Shown here piece after piece: positions 21,860-41,108 of a stretch of DNA of 64,000 bases. The stretch spans positions 19,954,828-20,018,827 of the forward strand of contig NC_092019.1 of assembly GCF_042242105.1 (NCBI RefSeq), read 5' to 3'. The position numbers and the translations under genes were made by a program. The DNA is from Pempheris klunzingeri (lineage: Eukaryota; Chordata; Actinopteri; Acropomatiformes; Pempheridae). Under the pieces are notes generated by a model. It ran no database searches and was not told the origin of the DNA. It was given only the letters and a program-made list of their open reading frames with translations. Positions within the stretch are counted from its first letter, which is position 1; every line of letters starts with the position of its first letter.

Positions 21860-23656
21860 ACTTATAGATGTCCTGGATCTCTCCCACACAGATGGCCAGC
21901 GGCTTCTGTCCATTTCGTCCTTTCATTTCGTACGTTTTCCTGATGGCGTCAGAGTTCTGGGCCAGACACGCCAGGCCGTAGATGGTGTCAGTGGGCACGC
22001 CGACCACATGACCCTCCTTCAGGGCCCTCAGGGTGCAGCTCAGGATTTCAGCGTCATCTGCAGCTAAAAAAAAAAAAAAGAAAAAGAAAAAACGAGGGTC
22101 AATTAGACGTCATCAGTCACAAGACGCATGTCAGTGAGGATTACAAACACTTTTATGTGCCATTTTCAGCAATAACTGTGCCAAACGGCTCAGGTGTATC
22201 TAATGAATATTTAGGCTTGTGGGACATTTCTCCTTTCCTCCGTTTTCTTTGTCCCTGTGTGTGTTTCACAATATAAAATCAATCAAAACAAAATTATAAT
22301 AAAGGAAAGAAAAGACAAAGAAAATCCCTGGCGTTTACCTCAAAATTAGTTAGCTGTTTGTCACTTTGAGGACTTTAAAAAATAATCAAAGAAAAAACCA
22401 AAAAGGGAAGTGTAGTTTTAAGTAATTTTGAGATTAACCAACCTCGTGTTGGTTAATCTCAAAATGAAAAAAATCGGGACATCTCAAACCTTACATAGAT
22501 AAACATGCATTGTGTTATTTCATACATCTGCTCCACCGCATTTCATACAGAGAACCGTTATTATCTGATCGCTGCGGTTTGTCTGCTAGTCACTCTGCAG
22601 AATAAGAGTTTGCATGCAAAACGTATGATGAAGTTATAAAAATGACTTCTACCACATAACCACATAATTAAAGTAGCTACATTAAAATGACACTTGCACA
22701 CTTCTGCATTTCACCTCTAACACTTTTGCTATTAATAAATAAACCATAAAACAAAGTGGTGGAATGTAACCAAGGACTTAAGTATTAATTGGAGGTACTT
22801 GTACTTTACTTTACTAATTTGGTGTTTTTTTTTAAAATATATTTTATACTTCACAACATCCCAGAGGTAAATATTGTACTTTTTACTGCGCTGCATTTGT
22901 CTGACAGTGAAATGTTCCCTTCATGGAAAGTTCACTTTTTACAGATTAGTGGTTCAAACAGGACAGCATCATAATTATGATGACCTTATTGACCGTGATG
23001 CATTGCAGCACATTAAACTGCCCCAACAGTAAATGTAGTTCAAATGAGCTCAGCCTTTAACAATACAGCAGTAAAACGCACTGTAATCATTCATTCACCA
23101 ATAATATTAAAACATGATGCACATGCAAATCACTGGACCGTTTTACTGCACAACGGCTGCTACTACTTTTAATAAAAGTGCATTTTTACTGAAAATACTG
23201 ACATACTTTTACTGGGGTTGAGGTTTTGAATGCAGCACTTTGATTTATTAACACTGACATTACACAAATAAGGGATCTGAATACGTCACGCACCACTGCT
23301 GTGGTATATTAACACTATGAAAGTAGTTCGTTAGGTTTTGTCTTTAAACTCAAATCAGGGCGGGTCCGCTCACACACACACGGACGAAGAGAAACATCGG
23401 GAATCTGATGTAACACACTGCGATGTTTACGTTCACTTTGAGCGGCGCGTGTCAGAGCTAACCTGTGCGTGCCAGTGCTAACCTGTGCGTGCCAGTGCTA
23501 ACCTGTGCGCTCCTCCTGCTGAACGGACGGCCCATTGCAGGTCTGCGGCAGCAAACGCAGCACTTTGGTCTTGAGCTCTTTGCACATTTCTCCTCCCAGT
23601 CGACGAGCTCCGCCGGATCGGACTAATTCGACGGCGACGTTACACGCGGACTTCAT
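20106..23656 (-). CDS. yrdc: Threonylcarbamoyl-AMP synthase (YrdC/Sua5 family), 6 exons
   Basis: Coding exons in transcript order are 23656-23503, 22063-21862, 21361-21247, 21136-21017, 20869-20739 and 20175-20106 (stop TGA). All borders are GT-AG and phases agree, giving 263 aa (human 279). The enzyme joins threonine, bicarbonate and ATP into threonylcarbamoyl-AMP, the donor for t6A37 of ANN-decoding tRNAs. Family motifs in order are VPTDTIYGLAC, KGRNGQKPLAICV, LLPGPVTLVFERSE, NPFTSLVGVRIPDHAF, EPLALTSANISS, VVVDGGPIGDQSRLGSTVVDLS and RIIRPG. The start ATG gives a short N-terminus (MKSACNVAVELVRSG) that could be a mitochondrial targeting peptide. The exon 1 donor lies inside a three-copy 20-bp repeat and the exon 2 donor abuts a (CA)n tract. 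It is head-to-head with the C1orf122-like gene. Confidence 0.95.
20483..20700. repeat. TTACTTT-rich degenerate repeat in YRDC intron 5
   Basis: Repeated TTTACTTT, GTTACTTTAC and ATTACTTT words, in the same sense as the block at 18310-19005. Composition resembles that block but no exact unit can be set. Confidence 0.4.
21824..21857. repeat. (CA)n microsatellite touching the YRDC exon 2 donor
   Basis: About 17 CA units on the plus strand. In the YRDC transcript it is a (UG)n run that starts directly after the GUAAGU of the exon 2 donor. Confidence 0.9.
22425..22465. repeat. Perfect 18-bp inverted repeat with 5-nt loop
   Basis: The left arm 22425-22442 (ATTTTGAGATTAACCAAC) is exactly complementary to the right arm 22448-22465, with loop CTCGT. 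It lies in YRDC intron 1 and is not part of an element I recognise. Confidence 0.9.
22753..23299 (-). mobile_element. hAT-like non-autonomous element, copy 1 (YRDC intron 1)
   Basis: The ends read AGTGGTGGAA on the left and CACCACTG on the right. Inside are TTGGAGGTACTTGTACTTTAC, AGAGGTAAATATTGTACTTT and ATAAGGGATCTGAATACGTC, all landmarks of a very common fish repeat built around (T)ACTTAAGTA-type words. It has no transposase. Its right end, reverse-complemented, matches the left end of copy 2 at 62128, so the two are the same family in opposite orientation. The hAT placement rests only on the CAGTGG-type ends. Confidence 0.65.
23456..23510 (-). repeat. 20-bp tandem repeat, 2.75 copies, spanning the YRDC exon 1 donor
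   Basis: The plus-strand unit GCCAGTGCTAACCTGTGCGT occurs at 23471-23490 and 23491-23510 (last base changed), preceded by a partial copy from 23456. On the YRDC strand each unit carries an identical CACAG|GTTAGC splice donor, so three donors lie 20 nt apart. Confidence 0.9.
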
Positions 23657-23666
23657 AAAATCCAAA

Positions 23667-23705
23667 CTAACACCGCGGATGCGTCACCTCGCAGCCGGAG
23701 AGCAT
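23667..23705 (-). CDS. Possible upstream ORF of YRDC (12 codons)
   Basis: An ATG at 23705 opens a 12-codon frame ending in TAG 10 nt before the YRDC start and out of frame with it. An ETS-type CCCGGAAG lies just upstream at 23719-23726, so whether the uORF is in the mRNA depends on where transcription begins. It is visible in sequence, but translation is inferred. Confidence 0.3.
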   Translation of the reverse strand: MLSGCEVTHPRC

Positions 23706-23718
23706 GTTGTCGCCTTGT

Positions 23719-23726
23719 CTTCCGGG
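23719..23726 (-). promoter_or_regulatory. ETS/GABP-type site in the YRDC promoter
   Basis: CCCGGAAG on the YRDC strand, about 65 bp upstream of the start codon in CpG-rich DNA. ETS sites at such positions are typical of TATA-less housekeeping promoters. Confidence 0.4.
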
Positions 23727-23821
23727 TTACGCCCACAATCAATGACGCCAACATATTTAAAGGGCCAGCAGTATTTTGATTTCACGAGATGATTTCCTGT
23801 TTCAACTACTTGGATGCTAAA

Positions 23822-24137
23822 TACACTACTCACAAAAAGTTAGGGATATTCGGCTTTCAGGTGAAATTTCAGGATGAACCACCACCAATACATTTCCTGG
23901 TTCAGTTAGAATTGGTATTTAAACAGTCCTCCTCATCCTGCTGTTCACATTCTGACATCATGAGACCAAGACGACACCTAACAGTTGATCAGCAGCACCT
24001 CAACACTGGAGGCTTCAAACAGGAAGTCCTCAGACGGAGGTGTTCACTGAGCTTAGAGGGTCACAGAGTGTCACTTTTTACATTTTCCATAAATTTCACC
24101 TGAAAGTCGAATATCCCTAACTTTTTGTGAACCCTGT
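23822..24137. mobile_element. Tc1/mariner-like MITE in the YRDC/C1orf122 promoter interval
   Basis: Terminal inverted repeats of 40 nt (23830-23869 and 24091-24130) match at 39 positions and share ACAAAAAGTTAGGGATATTCG and CTTTCAGGTGAAATTT. TA dinucleotides flank both ends (23822-23823 and 24136-24137), as Tc1/mariner insertions produce. The interior encodes only a short open stretch beginning MRPRRHLTVDQQHLNTGG and no DDE domain, so it is non-autonomous. It occupies over a third of the 870-bp space between two divergent genes. Confidence 0.8.
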
Positions 24138-24487
24138 AAATAAATAAATAAAAATGATGGTCCTTACACTTTTTGTTTTTGTTTTTATGATGTCTGCAGT
24201 TCATTTCAAACACGGGATAAAACCGAATAATGGGTTGGGTAATATATATATATATATTTTTAATCATCTTCCATAATTACAATAATTTACACTCAAATCC
24301 TTGAAGAAATAAATCCATTAATAAAGCTTCTAAATTGCGTACTTTATTTTGAAAATGCGTTTTAATATCTGGAAACGCATTTTATTGCGCTTTAGTGACG
24401 CATCTTTTCAAACCTGTTTCACGCTGGCCCCCTGCCCTCCTCCTTACTCATTCATTAGGAAAATTTAATTCACCTGCTTAACCTGCT

Positions 24488-24493
24488 TATATA
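24488..24493 (+). promoter_or_regulatory. TATATA box candidate for the C1orf122-like gene
   Basis: TATATA lies 39 bp upstream of the ATG at 24527. If used, the 5' UTR would be only about 5-10 nt, so initiation further upstream is equally possible. Confidence 0.25.
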
Positions 24494-24526
24494 CGCAGAT
24501 CTCCCACACATACACACAATCACAAT

Positions 24527-24995
24527 ATGGAAATGCAGCGTTTAGAGGACGCAGGTAATAAAAACACGCAGCTTTTCAGCGTTGTGGTTACGTCACCAGT
24601 GTCTGCAAATGTGTTCGTAAACTAGTTCCAGATGGCGCAGAGGAAGCAGCGACCCTGCAGCCCGATGAGGACGTTTCACCGGTGAAACAGGTCAGACACC
24701 ATCTGAAGCCTCAACACAGGAGCGCTGTCTGCCCGAAACAGCATGTTTGTGTCCTCCACAGAACCTGCAGGAGGTCGAGGACAGGCTGGTGACCCTGTCT
24801 GAGAGGATGACCCTGTGCACCAGAGTCCTGCAGGACCTGAAGGACCTCAGTGATGCTCTGGTGGTGAGCTCCCCACTCTCTCTCTCTCTCTCTCTCCATG
24901 GACCCCTGTGACTTACTGATTTTTGAAAAGTTAATCTTGGTTATGTCCCGCAGAGAAAATCTCTCCAGGATGTGTCCTTCCCGCCGCAGAAGTGA
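24527..24995 (+). CDS. Small coiled-coil protein, probable C1orf122 orthologue, 4 exons
   Basis: Four tiny exons, 24527-24554, 24626-24690, 24762-24863 and 24954-24995 (stop TGA), join in phase to a 78-aa protein with canonical GT-AG borders at all three introns. The middle (NLQEVEDRLVTLSERM and following) has heptad-like Leu/Val/Met spacing and should form one short coiled coil; there is no signal peptide or membrane segment. In human, C1orf122 lies head-to-head with YRDC and tail-to-tail with MTF1, exactly as here. From memory of the human protein the spacing V-E-x-R-x3-L-x3-[IM]-x2-C-x3-L-x2-L is shared. Function is unknown. An AATAAA follows at 25034. The exon chain is well supported; the name rests mainly on synteny and one recalled motif. 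Confidence 0.65.
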
Positions 24996-25033
24996 CCAGT
25001 AGTGGATCAGTCTTTTTCTATGTTGTGTAACTA

Positions 25034-25039
25034 AATAAA
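25034..25039 (+). terminator. Polyadenylation signal of the C1orf122-like gene
   Basis: AATAAA 39 nt after the stop codon, giving a very short 3' UTR. Convergent MTF1 ends about 50 bp further on. Confidence 0.65.
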
Positions 25040-25108
25040 TGACATTAAGATCAGCTGTCCATTTTAACTGTAAAGAGAAAACAAGCATTTCAGTGACAAG
25101 GATAAGGT

Positions 25109-25114
25109 TTTATT
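25109..25114 (-). terminator. Probable MTF1 polyadenylation signal
   Basis: AATAAA on the minus strand, the last one before the convergent gene. Use of it would give MTF1 a 3' UTR of about 3.2 kb. Confidence 0.5.
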
Positions 25115-27337
25115 AGTATTATATTGCTCTCAATTCAGAAAGTTATTTATCATAATACTTTATACGAAACAAGCATAAGCAAACATTTTCACATTATACA
25201 TTCTTTTAAAAAATACAAATCCTTAATTCCTCACTCTTTGGGTGTCAAGACATTCCTTTGGAAGCATATAGTTTCCCCTTTTCTTTTTTTTAAATATTGC
25301 CCATTTGGAAAAAAAAAATGTAATTTCCAAAACCACTGGCTTTACATGTGTGATCAAAACGATGTGCTTCCAAACAAACGTCACCATCAGTGATTTTGCT
25401 GACGTTCAGGTCAACTTCAGCAAGACGACCGTGAGCCACAAGTCAAAAACCATCTCTCTGCTTATTGATTTTGAAACAAATATCGGCAGCTGTAAGTTTG
25501 ACTTTCATAGGTGAATATGAGCCAACAGATTATCCACGTCAAATTTAAATGTGTGAAAGGCTGAGATGATTACATGGAGTGAGCCCAAACGAAACATGTT
25601 TACGCATAAAGTGTAAAAGTTTAAAAAAAAAAAAGGAAAAAAAAAGCTGCGCACGTTTTGACCAAAATAATTCTTAAAACAGAATCAGTCATTCACTCCT
25701 TCAAACAAAATCCAGTTGGTTTTAAACGGCATGTAAGAAGATCGCTGTGGTCCAACATTCATGGGAACCGTACTTGGATGGACACCCGACAAAGTCCAGA
25801 TTCACACCACTCCAGGTGTGCAATATTAAATTCAGCACAGTGGAGTTAAGAGAGTGGTCAACATGTCTGCACTGGAACGGCAATGTTTGTCTCTGTAGTT
25901 CTGCATATATGGATGTAGCAGAATATCATTTAATGGAGGAATAAATGTTGTTGTTTTTAAAATCTTAGAGTCTGTACTTAAACTTGTGAATGCCTCACTT
26001 AAAATTGCATAGTTGTGTTCAATGACAGTATGCATGCATGATCATGTCGATGTTATGAGCTCAACTCTTGGCAGTAATGTCACTTTTAACATGGTGAGGA
26101 AATTACAATTTTCAGTGCTGCACGTTTTGCATGTAGGGAGACTCCTGATATCCAATACTGCATAAGCGGAACGGTTGAGAGGACAAAATGTGTGACTGGA
26201 GCTTTTCGCAACATGTCGAACTGCCTTCTTGGCACCTGTGAGTGGAGGGAAAGCTCCACTCTGAAATTATGGCAAAAAAATGAGTTGTGTGTCCGTTTGA
26301 TTTTTGAGTCTATCTGGACCTAAGACGTAGACTCGCATCACCTGCATTGGTTATATAGCCCATTATATTTTCTAGCAGTGCTGCATATCTATTGGTGACT
26401 TCGAACCGTACGCTTCCCTCAGTCGATGCTTTTGCCTTATTGTTTTTCTGCTGCTGGAAGTGATTGCCTGAGACTCGGTGAAGATGAGTGTGGCGGCATG
26501 TCCATGGCAAGTCTGAAGCAGAGACTGTCAAGGCAAAGGAGGCTCATAGAACAGTTATGTTGTAAGGCCGAGTAGCTCTACGCTCACACTATACAGGGCA
26601 TGATGCCTTCACTCTATCATTGCATTGCGTCCCATGTGAAACAATACTGTTAAATCATACTCTGAGAAGGAGGCTATGCGTTAGATATTCTTGTTACTGT
26701 GGGGACTGTACAAAAGCCCAGCTGCTAGTGGAACTATTCAACTAAAACACAGCAAAAACTCCTCTGCATAAATGTGACTGGGGGAAGAATGCGCGGATAC
26801 ATTAGCTCCAAACTCTGAGAGTTAGTAAATTCAAAAGTCTATACAAAAATACAAATTCTAGAATAATCTACAAGTTTCTCAAAGAGGTTTACACAGAAAT
26901 GTACTGTATTTACACGGTCACCAGGACACCATCTTTTAAATGCTACTTTATAGCAGTTGTATACAAAAGTCTTTAGTGGTGCTGCTCCTCAGCTAACAAG
27001 CTGTCCGATTACTCGCTTTACAAGTTAGTGTGCAATAAACGGGGGAAGAGTGCAGCGAGACGTAGGGCTACCGCAAGTGTGGGGCGTCTGGTGAGGAAAA
27101 CTTATGTCTGAGGGACAAAATAAGGGAACTGGGATCAGTCATGACTTGATGCATCCCTGAGAGGGTCACAACCCTATAAAACATGGGATGTTGACAGTAG
27201 TTCTTACTGTTTCATTGTGGACAATTTTTGCAAACAAGCAGATCCTAGAGGACAATTTGCCTCACTGTGCAGTCTACTATGGGTGCCTCTGTTCTCAAAC
27301 TCACTTTTAGCAATACCCAAATACCCATCACGTTCTT

Positions 27338-27363
27338 AAAAAAAAAAAAAAAAAAAAAAAAAA
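27338..27363. repeat. Poly(A)26 tract, U-run in the MTF1 3' UTR
   Basis: 26 consecutive A on the plus strand with no mobile-element sequence beside it that I recognise. Confidence 0.9.
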
Positions 27364-28332
27364 TCAGTAACATAAAAACAGCTCAACTTACTATACAACA
27401 TATGATTGGAATAAATTAATAGATTTCTCTGATATCTTGAAGATAATTCTACCAGTATAATGAAAGAATCAAGCATTTAAATAAATTAACATGTACAATT
27501 TTTAAATTAGTTTTAAGTTATAGGCAACTTATTGATGTATTGACTTAATTTCACTTAAAAAAAAAAACAGGCAGATCTGGTCACAGGTTCTTTTTTTTTT
27601 TCTCGCAATTAGTAAATAACTGTCAAAAGAAGTAGAAAAGAATCATCACATTTTTTGGACTACACTAGTCTTCCTAGGAAACAAAAACACTGAGGAAATC
27701 ACTTCATATTGTATGACAGCCGTATAAGGGGGCCAACCCCTTCAAATTCCTGCTGGGAGCAATGCTTGATAAAATGATATCAAATTCCTCTAATATACAG
27801 TGCAATCTGGTCAGTTGCATACCAGCTCTAAGCATTTGTAAGGACCTGTAGTACAGTACAAGGATATACAGACACGTTTTGTTTTCCTGCTCAGGTGTGA
27901 CCGTCAAGCCAGGAAAAGGAATTCTTAAATCATCAGTGCTTGGACAACACTTGTTTGTTTCATTCGATCAATTCAGAGTGGATATCGAGGGACATTATGT
28001 ACAGTTTGATTATATTTATAACAATGGATCTGCTGCCTTTTCCCTGCGTTAAGCATTAACGTCGCTAAATCTCAACAAGCAAACTAATCCTGTTATTAAA
28101 AACTCGACTACTGCAATGAGACCCAACGGAAAATGACTCATAGTTTGTGTATATACGTTGCACAATGCCATAGAGAACAGGATGCACAGCAGGTACAGGG
28201 GGTTCGATGCACACACTATATAGGGAGAAAGAAGAGGCATCACTGTGACTGGAGATGTGGGTGGAACTGATGACTGCGGATGAGTGGGTGCAACAGACAA
28301 ACACGTGGTGCCAGATGCAGAAGGCAGCCCTT

Positions 28333-38771
<10,439 letters not shown>

Positions 38772-38879
38772 GGTCCCTGGTGCCTCTCCTTCCTTGGCAA
38801 GGAGGACTGCACACTCACACTGTTGACGTTACAGCCTGAAAAATAAATGAGCAGTGGAGTTAGTTTGTTCAAGGCAACG

Positions 38880-39312
38880 GGAGTTTGTTTGTATGGCACA
38901 TTTCCAGAACAAGGCAATTCAAAAAGCTTTACATAGGACATATAAAGGTTTTAAGACAAGATAGGACAGAAACAAAGGGTGTTATAAAAAGACACATATC
39001 AGGATTTTAAGTAAAATAAAATAGAATTTAAAAACAGGTGAGAGAAAACATAAACACAGTGCAATACGAGTGCAGAGCCAGATATGGTTTGATTGTGCCA
39101 AACAGAGGAGTTTTAAGTCTACTTTTAAAAGAACTGATTAATGGAGCCGACCTCACGTTTTCTGGGAGATTGTTGCACATAACTGATGTATAAAAACTGA
39201 ATGCTGCTTCTCCCCGCTTACTCTGACTCTTGGGACAGGAAGCAAACCTGTCCCAAGTGATCTGAGAGGTTTGATCCGGGCACACAGCAGATCTAAGGTA
39301 GCCCTGGACCAC
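38880..39312 (-). mobile_element. 3' end of an L2/Rex1-like LINE in MTF1 intron 1
   Basis: The minus strand encodes AFSFYTSVMCNNLPENVR followed by APLISSFKSRLKT, the C-terminal signature (WNxLPxxIRxAPSxxxFKSxLKTxLF) of fish LINE ORF2. Downstream in the same sense is the typical 3' UTR, whose complement includes GCACATTTCC...AAGGCAATTCAAAAAGCTTTACA. It is 5'-truncated, as usual, and lies between the MTF1 non-coding first exon and the start-codon exon. Confidence 0.75.
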
Positions 39313-39599
39313 ATGAGTGACATGCTGCCCAGTTATAAGAGCTCAGCATGGACACAAAAGAAAATGTTCATCACAATAACTAGAAAGCAACGCATCTCCA
39401 AGGCCTGTTCTGATTCCCAGAACAATTACCAGCTGCTGGCCAGACAGTCTAGAGTGGATATGGCAACACTAAATATACCGGTTATACACTGTACGTCCCC
39501 TGCTACGATTAAAAAGGAAGTCAATTATTTTCAGTACTGAAAAGCAGACTGCTGCCCAGTAGGCCAGAGGTTAATGCGCCACATTAGCCATGTTTGGGG

Positions 39600-40470
39600 A
39601 GACTTACGTTACAACGCCGATATCCAGAACTTTCTAGATATTTCAATGGCATAGCTAGCGTTAAGTCACGGGACAGCAGCGGCTAAACTCAGCTACGTTA
39701 ACTCACATAGTTGATGATTTCCATCTATTAAAGCTAACCAGATTAGCTTTTATAATACGTTACGGGCAGCGTATGAAAGATGACACATTGACACTACAAT
39801 GCCAGTTAACTTTTCCGTAACTCGACAAGGCTAGCTAACGTTTGCGAAGCTGCGCGATTTACAAACACAGAGTGGCCCGATATAGCTGCACTGACTGCCA
39901 ATGCATTCATGTTAACATATCCTGATGGCATAGTAGGGAGGTAGTCAGCCGTACACCGTTCAAAGACTGTGAAACAGTCCGCTGGTCGACTAACTTACTG
40001 ACCTGACGTTATTTCACAGAGTACATGCTGGTGACATCGTTACTAGCCTCAGAGATGTGTCGCTAACGTTACCTGGCTGCTACAAGTACACAGCAGACCC
40101 TACTTCCTTTATTGTACACAATACCTCTGTTGTTATTCGCATTTTTTCAACGTTGAGACTTGACTGCAGAGACAAAATTACAGTAACCATTGTTGTCTGT
40201 AGCTTGCGAGCGCCAGACAGCTTAAATGAACCCAAGGTAGCTAGATATACGCTAGCTAAGTCAGCTATCACTTACTGCTCTACACATGCATAGCTATGCT
40301 AGCTAGCAACAATTTAGCTTATAGCTGAGCTCGTAACGTTAGCCTGTTTACTGTCGACAATTGACATTATCTATCTTGCCTGCAAGGATAACAACTTTTA
40401 TGTTACCAAGTGATAAACTGGCATGCTAACGCTTTCGTCCCTCGTCTGAAAGAAAGTGGCATTAAAATAT
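39600..40470. other. MTF1 intron 1, rich in TAACGTTA and GCTAGC words
   Basis: Between the LINE piece and the probable first exon, the words AACGTTA, GCTAACGTT, TAGCTAGC and AGCTAGCTA recur many times, giving a CpG-moderate composition unlike the neighbouring introns. A similar but shorter cluster occurs at 55980-56180 in INPP5B, beside the proposed alternative first exon. No coding signal was seen. Confidence 0.4.
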
Positions 40471-40476
40471 ATTTAC

Positions 40477-40560
40477 CTGTGTTAAATTTTGAGCCTTATT
40501 CCTATGCTTTGGATGTTTAGCACTTTCTTTCTATCCCCTCCCTAGGATACCACACAACGT
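40477..40560 (-). promoter_or_regulatory. Probable MTF1 non-coding first exon and promoter
   Basis: A donor (ACACAG|GTAAAT, exon low end 40477) fits a 5' UTR exon that would join the acceptor at 38835/38836 (TTTTTCAG|GCTG), 64 nt upstream of the MTF1 ATG. The sequence upstream carries a CGTCA half-site (40559-40563) and TTCCCATAAT (40589-40598, minus strand). The transcription start is inferred. Confidence 0.4.
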
Positions 40561-41032
40561 CACAGACTCACAGCCATCCGTGATGAATTATGGGAAATTA
40601 AATATCATTGTAACGCAAAATTAAAACCGAAACCATATTCCTCTTAATGATGTACCGAAATGTAGATATTCTCTTTCAAGCGCGAGAAAACCAGAGGTGT
40701 TCATGTAGTGTTATTATTTCAGCTTTTGATTGGCAACATGGACTGAGAATGATAGGATTTGATTAAAATAAATAACCTGTGAAACGCACCTAGTTTCCAA
40801 CAGTTTTATGTATAAAACATTTCGTTGAGATCAGAAACATTAAAATACAAATTATTTTTTAAATAAAATATACATACATTAAAAACTGTTAGGTCTCTAC
40901 AGATGATCAATGATATACAATAAACTCTGTGCATCAACAGATCACAAACATTGCTTTGAAACAAACGAATATCAGATAAGAACTGTCACTAACAGTAATT
41001 ATACTCTATACCTAGATAAGAAATTCTAACAG

Positions 41033-41038
41033 TTTATT
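41033..41038 (-). terminator. Probable INPP5B polyadenylation signal
   Basis: AATAAA on the minus strand 71 nt after the INPP5B stop, giving a short 3' UTR. The MTF1 first exon starts roughly 450 bp further on, in the same orientation. Confidence 0.6.
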
Positions 41039-41108
41039 TCAAATACTGGACTGTACAGTTTTTAGTGTTCAGCTTCAGCATGAAGGACCAGAGGGAGAAG
41101 TCCTCCAT

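Larger units (their letters stand above)
25095..28332 (-). other. MTF1 3' UTR (about 3.2 kb)
   Basis: There is no gene between the MTF1 stop and the convergent C1orf122-like gene, and no transposon was recognised. The stretch contains many short A/T runs, including A26 at 27338-27363 (U26 in the MTF1 transcript). A shorter UTR is possible if an internal signal is used. Assignment is by position only. Confidence 0.5.
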
